10,421 nt of DNA from an uncultured Fretibacterium sp. (GCA_937915835.1 CALGHA010000005.1:1-10421), one strand, 5' to 3'. Numbered from the stretch's first letter, positions 1 through 7,776 are shown. The notes: generated by a model from the letters alone, not told the origin. Program-made: numbers and translations.

Positions 1-678
1 ATCTCAGGAACAGGAAAGCCCGCAGCACTTCCTAAAATAAATGTCTTCGGCAAAACAGGAACGTCAAACGATTTTATAGACGCATGGTTTGTAGGAGGAG
101 TACCCGGATTAACAACAGCGGTTTATGTAGGACGAGACGATCATAAGACTATGGGTAAAAAGGCTTTTGGCGGAACTATGGCTGCTCCTGTATGGAAAAA
201 ATTTATGGCGTATGCTTCACAAGTTATGCAATCTCCTCAAAATTTTGATAATCCTCCCTCATGGGTCGATGTCAGTAAAGTTTCAATTTGCAGAAGCACA
301 GGTTATCTTGCCCGTAAAGGTTGTCAAGCTGTTCCGTTATATTTCCCGAAAGGTAAAGCTCCGACATCTTCATGTCCTGTTCACGGAGGGAGTTACACAG
401 CCGCTAATAATGATCCCAGAGGCCCGAGATTATTTTTGGTGGAAAATGACGATACTTATTATGCGAAAATGCAAAGCAGGTCTGAGGAAAAAGCGTCTCA
501 GTCGTCATCGTCAAGTCAATCTGAAGCTCCTGTTGCTCAACAGCAAGTTACAGCTCCCGCAACTCAGGCCGCAATTCCTAAGCAGAGCAACCCTCCTGCA
601 CCTAAGAGACAAGAGCCGAAAATCAGTGAGGTTGAACAACGTTACAGGCAGTTGTTAAAAGAGTACGGACTGGAATAA
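1..678 (+). CDS. Class A penicillin-binding protein, C-terminal part (5' end outside window)
   Basis: This is the last 225 codons of a bifunctional or class A penicillin-binding protein, which cross-links peptidoglycan in the periplasm. The frame is open from base 1, so the gene starts before the window and the ATG at 151 is only internal. Residues 18-22 of the visible part are KTGTS, the third active-site motif of the transpeptidase domain, followed by DAWFVGGVPGLTTAVYVG, typical of the end of that domain. The catalytic SxxK and SxN motifs and any glycosyltransferase domain must lie upstream. After the domain comes a cysteine-containing module (CRSTGYLARKGC, then CPVHGG) found at the C-terminus of many PBP1A-like proteins, then a low-complexity Ser/Gln/Ala/Pro tail ending in a charged helix (EVEQRYRQLLKEYGLE). 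The DedA gene starts 25 bases later with no terminator between, so co-transcription is likely. Class A versus another transpeptidase is inferred from the C-terminal module. Confidence 0.9.
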   Translation: MSGTGKPAALPKINVFGKTGTSNDFIDAWFVGGVPGLTTAVYVGRDDHKTMGKKAFGGTMAAPVWKKFMAYASQVMQSPQNFDNPPSWVDVSKVSICRSTGYLARKGCQAVPLYFPKGKAPTSSCPVHGGSYTAANNDPRGPRLFLVENDDTYYAKMQSRSEEKASQSSSSSQSEAPVAQQQVTAPATQAAIPKQSNPPAPKRQEPKISEVEQRYRQLLKEYGLE

Positions 679-703
679 AATTTTAAGAAAGTCAGGTTTT
701 ATT

Positions 704-1315
704 ATGCACATATTAACAGCATTAACTCAATGGCTGGTTGATACTATCGGACGAATGGGTTATACGGGAATTATATCGTTAATGTTCCTTGAGTCATCGT
801 TTTTCCCTTTTCCAAGTGAGGTTGTTATGCCTCCTGCGGGTTATCTTGCTTGGAAGGGCGAAATGTCTTTATCACTCGTATTAATTTCGGGAATTGCAGG
901 GAGTTTATTGGGAGCTTTGTTCAATTATTGGGTTGCAGTGAAATTAGGACGGCCGTTTTTGCTGAAATACGGGAAATTTTTTTTCGTGTCTCCCGAATCA
1001 ATTAATAAAGCTGACGAATTTTTCTCGAAACACGGACATGTTAGCACCCTCGTTGGACGTTTATTGCCCGTAATTCGTCAATATATTTCTTTACCTGCCG
1101 GAATTGCTAGAATGCCCTTGAAAACTTTTACAATTTTTACAACAATAGGTGCAGGTTCTTGGGTAGTTGTTTTAACTTTCGCAGGATATTTTCTAGGTGA
1201 ACATCAAAACCTCCTCAAAGAATATTTACACATAATAACTATAGCGTGTGCTTCGATAGCTGTAATAATTTCAGGAGGATATTATTTATTCCTGAAAAGG
1301 CGTAAAAAATCATGA
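704..1315 (+). CDS. DedA-family (SNARE-associated/VTT domain) inner-membrane protein
   Basis: A 203-residue polytopic membrane protein of the DedA family, a normal length for the group. Members are linked to membrane homeostasis and, in some bacteria, to recycling of undecaprenyl phosphate or phosphatidylethanolamine across the membrane; the exact substrate cannot be read from the sequence. Visible hallmarks are the FLESSFFPFPSE segment (about residues 28-39) with its conserved Glu and Pro residues, the glycine-rich ISGIAGSLLGALFNYWV stretch (61-77), and the signature GRLLPVIRQYISLPAGIARM (118-137), whose Arg and Pro residues are conserved. A final hydrophobic helix ends in the basic tail KRRKKS. 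The start at 704 has only a weak ribosome site (CAGG, 7 bases upstream). The stop overlaps the start of the next gene in an ATGA arrangement, so translation is probably coupled. The upstream PBP neighbour fits an envelope role. Confidence 0.93.
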   Translation: MHILTALTQWLVDTIGRMGYTGIISLMFLESSFFPFPSEVVMPPAGYLAWKGEMSLSLVLISGIAGSLLGALFNYWVAVKLGRPFLLKYGKFFFVSPESINKADEFFSKHGHVSTLVGRLLPVIRQYISLPAGIARMPLKTFTIFTTIGAGSWVVVLTFAGYFLGEHQNLLKEYLHIITIACASIAVIISGGYYLFLKRRKKS

Positions 1316-2817
1316 GCGGAATTCCTGCCGTAACTCTAAGAGGTATGGAAGCTCTTCCTGTTGAAGTCGAAGTTGAAATTACAGGAGGGCTTTTCGCAAT
1401 TTCAATCGTAGGTATGCCCGATGTTGCCGTAAGAGAATCAAAGGAACGTGTAAGGGCTGCTCTGCGTTCGTTAGAGCTGTACTTAAAGGGTCGTATATCT
1501 GTTAATCTCGCTCCTGCCGATATTCCAAAAGAAGGAGCATTATTAGATCTGCCGATTGCTTTAGGAATGTTGACAGCTGCAAAAAATCTCAAAGAATGTC
1601 CGCGAGCTTTATACATGGGAGAGCTTGCTTTAGACGGAAGATTAAGGCGAGTTCGTGGAGCTGTTCCGGCGGCGTTTCTTGCTCGTGAGATGAATATTCC
1701 GCTTTATGTTCCTGTTGAGAATGCCGAAGAAGTTGCGCTCGTTAAAGGGGTAAACGCGTATTGCGTTGACAGCTTGAGTGAACTCGTCTTAATGCTGAAA
1801 GGAGAAATTGAGCCTCGTCCGGTTCCGCCGGTTTATATCCCTGAAATGCCGGAAAACTCTGAGCCTGATTTTGCCGACGTTAAAGGCCAATTACAAGCAC
1901 GAAGAGCCGCAGAGATTGCCGCCGCAGGTCATCATAATTTACTGCTTGTAGGCTCACCAGGAAGCGGAAAAACTTTAATCGCAAAAGCCCTCGCAGGAAT
2001 TTTGCCGCCATTGACAGATGATGAACTCGTTGAAACTCTTTTAGTCCGGAGCACTCTGGGGATTGAGACGACAACAGGACGACAAAGGCCGTTTCGGACA
2101 GTTCACTTTACGGCGAGTACTGTATCAGTCTGCGGTGGAGGAAATAACTTGAAGCCCGGCGAAGTCTCGTTAGCTCACAGAGGAGTTCTCTTTCTTGATG
2201 AGTATACGGAGTTCAAAAGGGATTTGACGGAGAGTTTGCGAGGACCGATTGAGGACGGACAAATCACCGTGAGCAGGGCGGCAGGAACTGTAACTTATCC
2301 GTCTAGAGTTTTGCTTGTCTTAGCGGCTAATCCGTGTGCTTGCGGATATTTCGGGGATCCTATGATTGAGTGTAAATGCTCAAGTTTCGATATTGAACGT
2401 TATAAACGCAAATTATCCGGGCCAATCATAGACAGAATAGATTTGCAGATTAACGTACCGAGATTAACGCCTGAGGAATTATTATCGTTCACCGACAAAA
2501 ATAATCCCCCTGAGTCGAGCGCGTCAATTCGTGAAAGAGTTATCAAGGCACGTAAAATTCAACAGGAACGCTGGAAGGAATTCGGGCTTGTGTGCAACGC
2601 TGAACTTCCGGAAAAACTCGTGAAGAAATTTTTGACGCTTGGCGATGAAGAACATGCTTATCTTGTTAAAATGGCCGAAAAGTTTAATTTGTCAGGAAGA
2701 GGATTAAGCCGAGTTCTGAAAGTTTCACGGACTATTGCTGACTTGGCCGGAGACGATAAAGTTCAAATGAAACACTTAGCCGAAGCCTTAATGTACAGGC
2801 AAGTTTACGGAAGATAA
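1312..2817 (+). CDS. comM: ComM/YifB-family Mg-chelatase-like AAA+ ATPase
   Basis: A 501-residue protein of the YifB/ComM family, at the family's usual length. ComM proteins are hexameric AAA+ helicases that promote branch migration when single-stranded DNA is integrated during natural transformation; they also occur widely in bacteria not known to be competent. Three regions are visible: an N-terminal ChlI-like domain (about 1-165, with SKERVRAALRS and NLAPADIPKEG); the AAA+ core with Walker A GSPGSGKT at 214-221 and Walker B LFLDE at 293-297; and the family-typical cysteine cluster NPCACGYFGDP (from residue 340) followed by CKC, probably a metal or structural site. The C-terminal Mg-chelatase domain runs from about 405 to the end, with LSGRGLSRVLKVSRTIADL. 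The start overlaps the DedA stop by 4 bases; a weak AAGG lies 11 bases upstream. No frameshift or missing key residue is seen. The symbol reflects the family; competence in this organism is not shown. Confidence 0.95.
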   Translation: MSGIPAVTLRGMEALPVEVEVEITGGLFAISIVGMPDVAVRESKERVRAALRSLELYLKGRISVNLAPADIPKEGALLDLPIALGMLTAAKNLKECPRALYMGELALDGRLRRVRGAVPAAFLAREMNIPLYVPVENAEEVALVKGVNAYCVDSLSELVLMLKGEIEPRPVPPVYIPEMPENSEPDFADVKGQLQARRAAEIAAAGHHNLLLVGSPGSGKTLIAKALAGILPPLTDDELVETLLVRSTLGIETTTGRQRPFRTVHFTASTVSVCGGGNNLKPGEVSLAHRGVLFLDEYTEFKRDLTESLRGPIEDGQITVSRAAGTVTYPSRVLLVLAANPCACGYFGDPMIECKCSSFDIERYKRKLSGPIIDRIDLQINVPRLTPEELLSFTDKNNPPESSASIRERVIKARKIQQERWKEFGLVCNAELPEKLVKKFLTLGDEEHAYLVKMAEKFNLSGRGLSRVLKVSRTIADLAGDDKVQMKHLAEALMYRQVYGR

Positions 2818-2847
2818 AAAATTCCCCCCCAGTTTGAGCCGGAGGGA
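2816..2847 (-). terminator. Rho-independent terminator for the Wzz gene
   Basis: Read on the minus strand, TCCCTCC pairs with GGGGGGA (one G-U pair) around a loop of about ten bases, followed by AA and six T. It lies 13 bases past the wzz stop and its T-run overlaps the stop codon of the convergent comM gene. On the plus strand the G-U pair becomes a C-A mismatch and no T-run follows, so it should work mainly for the minus strand. Confidence 0.65.
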
Positions 2848-2859
2848 TAAAAAGTTTGT

Positions 2860-4074
2860 TTACTCGTCAAAATCTTCGTCGTATACCCGTTCTCTTCTGT
2901 TTTTGCGTACTGCTTTCAAATGTTCAGATAAGAATGCCCAAAACACACTTATGCTTACACCTGCAATTAATCCTATTAACGTCATTCTAGCACGTCTAGG
3001 CCCGTATTTATAATCCGGTGGGGTTGCGTAGTCGATAATGGAAAGCGTTGATAAATCACTTGCCTCACTTAGCCTTGCATTCTCATACTGTCTCAGCATT
3101 AATTCATATTTTGCCGTCGCGAACTGTAAAGCTCGAACATAGCGCTGATATTCAATTCCAAGTTCAGGGACCTGGCCGATTGATGAAAGCAGATCTCCTT
3201 CGCCTGTGGATGTCTTTCGTCTTGAATAATCGTTTCTGGTCTGTTCTTCTTCGAGTTTTCGGAGTTCTTGGGTCATTGCGTCGAGTTCTGTTTGTAAAAG
3301 TTTCAATCTAGGATTATCACGTTTTGCGTAACTGCTCATTGTTGAAATTTCTACATTTTTTGCTGCTATACGATTTCTGAGGCTTGCAATTGAGGCTAAT
3401 ATTTCGCCGGCTTGAGACTCAAGCGCTATAACTCCACGAGACTGTTGATAGCTTATCATATCCGTTTCTGCAATATTCAATTCCTGCTGAGCCTGTTTGA
3501 GCTGAGTCTCGAAAAAGTTTCGTCTCTGTTGGGCATCCTCAATTGATATTTCTTGCAACTTATTCTGTAATGCAGCAACGAAAGCATTAGCTACATCTGC
3601 GGCAAATTTAGGATCTCCGTCGATATAAGCAATACTGATAATTCCACTTTTAGCGTCCTCTAAAGCAGAAAGAGAGTCTAACACCGCACTTCTGACTCCA
3701 ACACGTATATCAGAACTATAGCGCTGCATCATATCAAATTTATCAATAATCGAATCGACTACAGAATTACCCTGCATAATTCCAATTAAAACTTGTCCGG
3801 CTGTTGATGTTTTAGGAAGTCCTGCTAAGTCAGCAAGTCCCCCAAACTGCGATATAACGCTTGCGGCACCTCTGTTCTGCGGCGGGAGTATTCTGCTCTC
3901 AGCTCTATATGTAAAGGGCCTTGTGAAAGCATACACTAAAGACACAACACCGAATAAAAATGTGACAAATATAATAAAAAATTTCTTTCGCCATAATACT
4001 TCAAATATATCGAGTATAGATATTTCATCATACTGTTCTTCGTCGAGCGGCAAAATTACATCAAATCCTTTCAT
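2860..4074 (-). CDS. Wzz/GNVR-type polysaccharide chain-length determinant protein
   Basis: A 404-residue inner-membrane protein of the polysaccharide co-polymerase group, which sets the length of O-antigen, capsule or exopolysaccharide chains made by a Wzy polymerase. The layout is classical: a short cytoplasmic N-terminus containing the ISILDIFEVLWRKK motif, a first membrane helix at about 31-50, a large periplasmic part with a long coiled coil at about 180-280 (rich in Gln, Glu and Leu), a GNVR-like segment around 308-350 ending in the conserved Pro-rich IDYATPPDYKYGPRR, a second helix at about 364-382, and a basic then acidic tail. No Walker motifs or tyrosine-kinase domain follow, so it resembles Wzz or FepE rather than a fused Wzc. 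No Shine-Dalgarno site is visible before the ATG, but no other start fits because the first helix must be included. An extended -10 promoter lies just upstream. No wzx, wzy or kinase gene is adjacent. Confidence 0.9.
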   Translation of the reverse strand: MKGFDVILPLDEEQYDEISILDIFEVLWRKKFFIIFVTFLFGVVSLVYAFTRPFTYRAESRILPPQNRGAASVISQFGGLADLAGLPKTSTAGQVLIGIMQGNSVVDSIIDKFDMMQRYSSDIRVGVRSAVLDSLSALEDAKSGIISIAYIDGDPKFAADVANAFVAALQNKLQEISIEDAQQRRNFFETQLKQAQQELNIAETDMISYQQSRGVIALESQAGEILASIASLRNRIAAKNVEISTMSSYAKRDNPRLKLLQTELDAMTQELRKLEEEQTRNDYSRRKTSTGEGDLLSSIGQVPELGIEYQRYVRALQFATAKYELMLRQYENARLSEASDLSTLSIIDYATPPDYKYGPRRARMTLIGLIAGVSISVFWAFLSEHLKAVRKNRRERVYDEDFDE

Positions 4075-4099
4075 TCAAGAAAAAAATATAAATTTCGTG

Positions 4100-4110
4100 T
4101 GATTATAACA
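4100..4110 (-). promoter_or_regulatory. Extended -10 promoter for the Wzz gene
   Basis: The minus strand reads TGTTATAATCA here, a perfect TATAAT preceded by TGn. It fills the gap between the racemase stop (4111-4113) and the wzz start (4074), giving a predicted leader of about 20 bases. No good -35 hexamer is seen at 16-18 bases, as is common for extended -10 promoters. The same eleven bases precede the glycosyltransferase gene at 8964-8974. Confidence 0.55.
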
Positions 4111-4815
4111 TTACAGCTCATAAAGCACACGAATACACGCATCACTAAGAGCTTTCAAACTCGACACTTGCTTTTCTTTCGTAAGCCCCGAAGCCTCATA
4201 AGCGAGCGGCAATTCCGTACAGCCCATAGTTACCGGCACATCACGTTCACGCCATAACTCACTGACAACTTCATTCATGATTTCTCCGGCAGTTTTCATA
4301 TCTCCAGCTTTAACGTAACGTATGCACGACTGGACTTTATCCTGCTGTTCAGGAGACGGCTTCAAGAAGTGATAATGCATTCGTTCAGCACATTCCGGGT
4401 AAATCAAGCTCTTCTGGGTTCCGTCAGTTGCTAAGAGCCACGAACAATTACCCTTGCTGAGTTCCTTTGCGGCCTCAACAGTAACTTCAACGATGTGAAT
4501 TAACGGCACGGGCAATTCCTCACGAAAACGGTCAATGAAATAATGCGCGGTGTTGCACGGAACAGCGAGAACGTCTGCTCCCCATTCGACGAGCTGAAGC
4601 AAATTCTTGCGGATTACGGGCAACGGGTCAGGACCAATCCCCATTAAGCCGTCGCTTCGGTCTGGTGTCTCAGGGTCAGAGAGCATAATAATTTTTGGAT
4701 GTTCAGCGTCGCTTTTCGCCGGAGCATCACGAGCTAATATCCTCAAGAACTCAGCACAAGCAGCGGGCCCCATTCCTCCGAGTACGCCTAAAACTTTTTG
4801 CGGACGTGTAAGCAT
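4111..4815 (-). CDS. Aspartate/glutamate racemase family protein
   Basis: A 234-residue protein of the PLP-independent Asp/Glu racemase family, which interconverts L- and D-amino acids through two active-site cysteines; cytoplasmic. Both are present: Cys87 in AVPCNTAHYF and Cys199 in VTMGCTELPLA. The N-terminal GVLGGMGPAA motif (10-19) and the pattern around DPETPDRSDG (47-56) match aspartate racemase more than MurI glutamate racemase, whose N-terminus reads differently. The substrate is still a family-level inference; related proteins act on other amino acids or have a broad range. The start is fixed by a strong AGGGAGG site (4824-4830), 8 bases before the ATG. It is divergent from cstA and is followed by the Wzz gene on the same strand after 36 bases, but that gene seems to have its own promoter. 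D-aspartate can enter peptidoglycan cross-bridges in some bacteria, so an envelope role is possible. Confidence 0.88.
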   Translation of the reverse strand: MLTRPQKVLGVLGGMGPAACAEFLRILARDAPAKSDAEHPKIIMLSDPETPDRSDGLMGIGPDPLPVIRKNLLQLVEWGADVLAVPCNTAHYFIDRFREELPVPLIHIVEVTVEAAKELSKGNCSWLLATDGTQKSLIYPECAERMHYHFLKPSPEQQDKVQSCIRYVKAGDMKTAGEIMNEVVSELWRERDVPVTMGCTELPLAYEASGLTKEKQVSSLKALSDACIRVLYEL

Positions 4816-4823
4816 AAATAATT

Positions 4824-4830
4824 CCTCCCT
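4824..4830 (-). promoter_or_regulatory. Ribosome binding site of the racemase gene
   Basis: AGGGAGG on the minus strand, 8 bases before the ATG at 4815. It fixes that start, which also places the GVLGGMGP motif at the usual distance from the N-terminus. Confidence 0.85.
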
Positions 4831-4904
4831 TGTGAAAATTTTTCTTGCTTATAATCACGAATGGACTAAAATTTTACACGTATTATTATACTTTCAGAAG
4901 GGAG
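4830..4904. promoter_or_regulatory. Divergent promoter region between racemase and cstA
   Basis: The 99-base gap between the two divergent genes is very AT-rich. Plus-strand candidates for cstA are TATAAT at 4850-4855 and TGGACT (4862-4867) with TATTAT (4884-4889) at a 16-base spacing. The minus strand has TATAAT at 4890-4885 for the racemase gene. None has a strong -35, so the choice is uncertain. The cstA ribosome site AGAAGGGAG occupies 4896-4904, 10 bases before its ATG. No clear operator palindrome was found. Confidence 0.4.
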
Positions 4905-4914
4905 AAATTTTTTC

Positions 4915-6489
4915 ATGTATTCGTTTTTAGGCGGCCTTGTGCTTTTAATATTAGGCTATATTATTTACGGCGGCATTGTTAATTATGTCTTCGGGCCTGA
5001 CGACAGAGAAACACCATGCGTGAAACATCCTGACGGCGTTGACTTTGTGCCGATTTCTGCAGGACGTGCTTTCTTAATTCAGCTTCTCAATATCGCAGGA
5101 CTTGGGCCAATCTTCGGAGCTTTAACAGGAGCAATCTGGGGGCCTCAAGTTTATTTATGGATAGTCTTCGGAACAATTTTTGCTGGAGCTGTTCATGATT
5201 ATCTTGTTGGAATGCTCTCAATGAGAAATGACGGCGCTAGCGTGAGTGAGATTACGGGAAAATATCTCGGCGGCTTTATGCTTCAGGTTATGCGTTTATT
5301 CTCAGTAATTTTGCTCGTAATGGTCGGAGTCGTCTTCATGGTAGGTCCGGCTGGACTGCTTGCATTAATGCTCACTCAGGGAACAAGCGGGGCTGTTAGT
5401 GCTGCTGGTTCTGCTCCTGCGATGTTCATGGGTTATGGCGCGGCTGACTGGACAAAGATTTTGACGGTCGTAATCCTCGTTTATTATTTCTTGGCTACAC
5501 TTCTTCCCATTGATAAAGTTATCGGAAAAATTTACCCGTTATTCGGACTTTGCTTAATCTTCATGGCAATTGGAATTGGCGGCGTAACTGTCTACAATCA
5601 TATTCAGGGCACGAAGCCTATGATTGAACTCTGGGAAGGACTTTACAACATGCACCCGAAAGCTGACGCAATGCCGATTTGGCCGTTAATGTTCATCACG
5701 GTAGCATGCGGAGCAATTTCCGGTTTCCACGCGACACAATCACCGATGATGGCGAGATGCTTAACGTCAGAGCGTCAGGGAAGATTTGTATTTTACGGTG
5801 CAATGGTAGCTGAAGGAATTATCGCGTTAATCTGGGCTTCAGCCGGTATAGCTTTCTACAATGCGACTGACGGCGGCTTCTCAACAGCAGGACTTTTTGC
5901 AGTCGGCGGAGGAAACTCAACGAGCGTCTATCAAATTTCCGTCGGACTTTTAGGGCCCATCGGAAGTATCTTAGCTTTGCTCGGTGTCGTTGCATGCCCG
6001 ATTACTTCAGGAGATACGGCATTCAGAAGCGCGCGTTTAACGTTAGCTGACTGGTTCAAGATTGACCAGAAGGGATTTTTCCCGCGTATTGCTCTTTCAC
6101 TTCCTTTGCTTGCAATCGGATATTTAATTTCATTCCAGGATTACGGAATTGTCTGGCGTTATTTCTCATGGTCAAACCAGACGCTTGCAATGATAGCTTT
6201 GTGGGCAGGAGCAGTTTACCTTTGCAGGAACGTCGGAGCAGGAAAAGGATTTATTGCGGCAATCCCGGCGGCTTTCATGTCAGCGGTCAGCATTACGTAT
6301 TTCTGCATTGCTGATGAGTGTTATCCTGCGGTAATTCGCGGAATTATGAGCGTTTCCGGCTGGAATATTCCTGAACTTTACCGAGCAATTTCCAGAAACG
6401 TATCTTACGGCATAGGAATTGGCTTTGCAGTGTTATTCTTCTTGATTTACTGGGTAAAAGTTTACTCACCTGCGAGCAAAGAGGCGTAA
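4915..6489 (+). CDS. cstA: CstA-family carbon-starvation/pyruvate-peptide transporter (short form)
   Basis: A 524-residue polytopic inner-membrane protein of the CstA family. E. coli relatives CstA and BtsT take up peptides or pyruvate under nutrient limitation. Family landmarks near the N-terminus are GVDFVPISAGRAF (about 41-53), AGLGPIFGALTGAIWGP (61-77) and the following FAGAVHDYLVGMLSMRNDGAS segment; later GFHATQSPMMARC and CPITSGDTAFRSARL are also typical. It is shorter than the roughly 700-residue E. coli proteins and matches the short CstA forms of many anaerobes, so it is not judged truncated. The start is supported by AGAAGGGAG ten bases upstream and by the position of the first helix. 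An HMA-domain gene follows after 3 bases, with its ribosome site inside the cstA end, so the two form an operon. The transported substrate cannot be assigned. The symbol is family-level. Confidence 0.92.
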   Translation: MYSFLGGLVLLILGYIIYGGIVNYVFGPDDRETPCVKHPDGVDFVPISAGRAFLIQLLNIAGLGPIFGALTGAIWGPQVYLWIVFGTIFAGAVHDYLVGMLSMRNDGASVSEITGKYLGGFMLQVMRLFSVILLVMVGVVFMVGPAGLLALMLTQGTSGAVSAAGSAPAMFMGYGAADWTKILTVVILVYYFLATLLPIDKVIGKIYPLFGLCLIFMAIGIGGVTVYNHIQGTKPMIELWEGLYNMHPKADAMPIWPLMFITVACGAISGFHATQSPMMARCLTSERQGRFVFYGAMVAEGIIALIWASAGIAFYNATDGGFSTAGLFAVGGGNSTSVYQISVGLLGPIGSILALLGVVACPITSGDTAFRSARLTLADWFKIDQKGFFPRIALSLPLLAIGYLISFQDYGIVWRYFSWSNQTLAMIALWAGAVYLCRNVGAGKGFIAAIPAAFMSAVSITYFCIADECYPAVIRGIMSVSGWNIPELYRAISRNVSYGIGIGFAVLFFLIYWVKVYSPASKEA

Positions 6490-6492
6490 ATC

Positions 6493-6708
6493 ATGAAGAA
6501 ATTAATTCACGTTGAAGGCATGGGGTGCATGAACTGTGTGCATCATGTCAAAGAAGCTCTTGAAGCTCTCGATGGAGTTACGAGCGCGGAAGTCAGCCTT
6601 GAGACTAACACGGCATTAATCACGCTCACTCAGGACGTTGCTGACACGGCGATAATCTCAGCAATCGATGAAGCGGGCTATGATGTTGCTAAAATTGAGG
6701 CGGCATAA
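6493..6708 (+). CDS. Small heavy-metal-associated (HMA) domain protein, CopZ-like
   Basis: A 71-residue single HMA domain, the fold used by copper chaperones such as CopZ and Atx1 and by the N-termini of P-type metal ATPases. The metal site GMGCMNC is at residues 9-15 (M-x-C-x-x-C with Cys12 and Cys15), and the rest follows the usual pattern: HHVKEALEALDGV helix, SAEVSLETNTALITL strands, second helix, final DEAGYDVAKIE. It is complete for the family. It starts 3 bases after the cstA stop, with an AAAGAGG ribosome site at 6479-6484 inside the cstA end, and a terminator follows it. No metal ATPase or metal-responsive regulator is in the window, so a chaperone partner is not visible. Cu(I) is the commonest ligand for this motif, but the metal here is an inference. 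Confidence 0.9.
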   Translation: MKKLIHVEGMGCMNCVHHVKEALEALDGVTSAEVSLETNTALITLTQDVADTAIISAIDEAGYDVAKIEAA

Positions 6709-6728
6709 CTTAAGAGAAAAATTTTACG

Positions 6729-6761
6729 CAGGTCGTTGATAACTTCGGCGGCCTGTTTTTT
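6729..6761 (+). terminator. Rho-independent terminator of the cstA-HMA operon
   Basis: CAGGTCGTT pairs with GGCGGCCTG (including G-U pairs) around a loop of about nine bases, followed at once by TTTTTT. It lies 20 bases after the HMA stop and ends before the ribosome site of the next gene, which separates the cstA operon from the PAP2 gene. Confidence 0.8.
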
Positions 6762-6784
6762 GTGTTCAAGGAGAGAAAAAGTTT

Positions 6785-7726
6785 ATGGACATAACATATT
6801 TATTATTTCTACAGGACTTCAGGATTGCCATTAACGACGCATTAACGCCTTTCATGGAAGGGATTTCACTTTTCGGAATAACTTATATTTACTTGCTTCC
6901 GGCTCTGGTTTACTGGTGCTTTAATAAGCGTAATGGATTATACGTTGCGGCTTCGTTGAGCTTGAGCTTGATGTTGAACCCTGTAATCAAGATGACGGCT
7001 TGCGTATATCGTCCATGGATTAGGGACGCGAGAATAATTCCGGCAGGCGACGCAATAGCTACAGCAGGAGGATATTCATTTCCGAGCGGACATACGATGA
7101 CAGTAACGCCGATTTACGGGGGCTTAGCGGTAATTTCTGCGAAGGCCGGACGAAAATTAGCGTGCTTAATCTGGGTTGTGTTAATTCTGCTAACGATGTT
7201 TTCACGTAATTACTTGGGAGTTCATACGCCTCAAGATGTCCTTGTCGGAGTAACAGTGAGTTCACTCGCGCTTTACGTCGTCGCAAAAATTTTTAACTAT
7301 GTTGAAGCTAATCCAGAACGTGAAAATTTATTCTTGATAATCGGCTTTTTGCTTGGAATTGCGGCGTTATGCTATACGAAGTTCAAGAGTTACCCTATGG
7401 ATTACGTTGACGGGAAATTGCTTGTTGACCCGGAGAAAATGAAGATTTCGGGCGTGAGTGATATGGCGTTAATGCTTGGCTTCACGGCTGGACGTTTCGT
7501 TGAGAAGAATTTTATCAAGTTTAAGCCGCTTGGTTGGAGCTTCAGTGGAATAATTTTAGGCGCTCTCGGGCTTGCGATTATGGCCGTAATGATTGAGAGC
7601 TTAAAAGGTTATTGTGTTGCGTACATGGGAGTTTACGCGGGACGTATTGCGCTGGGATTTATCCTGATGTTCTATGTTGTTGCGATATGGCCGCTGGTGA
7701 TAAGAATTTTCGGCGGAAGAGAATAA
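6785..7726 (+). CDS. PAP2-superfamily membrane phosphatase
   Basis: A 313-residue membrane protein of the type-2 phosphatidic acid phosphatase (PAP2) superfamily, enzymes that remove phosphate from lipid or polyprenyl pyrophosphates such as undecaprenyl pyrophosphate. All three catalytic motifs are intact: K69-x6-R76-P77 (KMTACVYRP), P100-S-G-H103 (SFPSGHT) and S140-R-x5-H147-x3-D151 (SRNYLGVHTPQD). His103 and His147 are the expected catalytic pair. Hydrophobic helices flank the motifs, and a C-terminal extension of about 150 residues with further helices makes it longer than simple PgpB/BcrC-type proteins; such long PAP2 proteins occur in anaerobes. The start is supported by AAGGAG at 6768-6773, 11 bases upstream. 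It stands alone between two terminators. Recycling of the lipid carrier for peptidoglycan or surface glycans would suit the neighbourhood, but the substrate is not determined. Confidence 0.92.
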   Translation: MDITYLLFLQDFRIAINDALTPFMEGISLFGITYIYLLPALVYWCFNKRNGLYVAASLSLSLMLNPVIKMTACVYRPWIRDARIIPAGDAIATAGGYSFPSGHTMTVTPIYGGLAVISAKAGRKLACLIWVVLILLTMFSRNYLGVHTPQDVLVGVTVSSLALYVVAKIFNYVEANPERENLFLIIGFLLGIAALCYTKFKSYPMDYVDGKLLVDPEKMKISGVSDMALMLGFTAGRFVEKNFIKFKPLGWSFSGIILGALGLAIMAVMIESLKGYCVAYMGVYAGRIALGFILMFYVVAIWPLVIRIFGGRE

Positions 7727-7737
7727 AAAAATTTTAA

Positions 7738-7771
7738 CGGGCTATGTTGAGAAATTTCATAGCTCGTTTTT
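7738..7771 (+). terminator. Rho-independent terminator of the PAP2 gene, possibly bidirectional
   Basis: CGGGCTATG pairs with CATAGCTCG (nine pairs, one G-U) around an 11-base loop, followed by TTTTT. An A-rich stretch with a run of seven A precedes the stem, so the minus-strand copy also gains a T-rich tail and may end the convergent glycosyltransferase transcript, whose stop lies 6 bases away. Confidence 0.82.
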
Positions 7772-7776
7772 GTAGG

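Noticed and set aside
1239..1616. Minus-strand open frame of 125 codons across the dedA/comM junction
   Set aside because: It lies antisense to two clear conserved genes and has no recognisable family features.
2818..2859. Plus-strand terminator for comM in the C-rich intergenic hairpin
   Set aside because: On this strand the stem contains a C-A mismatch and is followed by no T-run; the structure fits the minus strand instead.
3048..3311. Plus-strand open frame of 87 codons inside the Wzz gene
   Set aside because: Antisense to the coiled-coil-coding region of a well-supported gene, with no ribosome site and a composition unlike a real protein.
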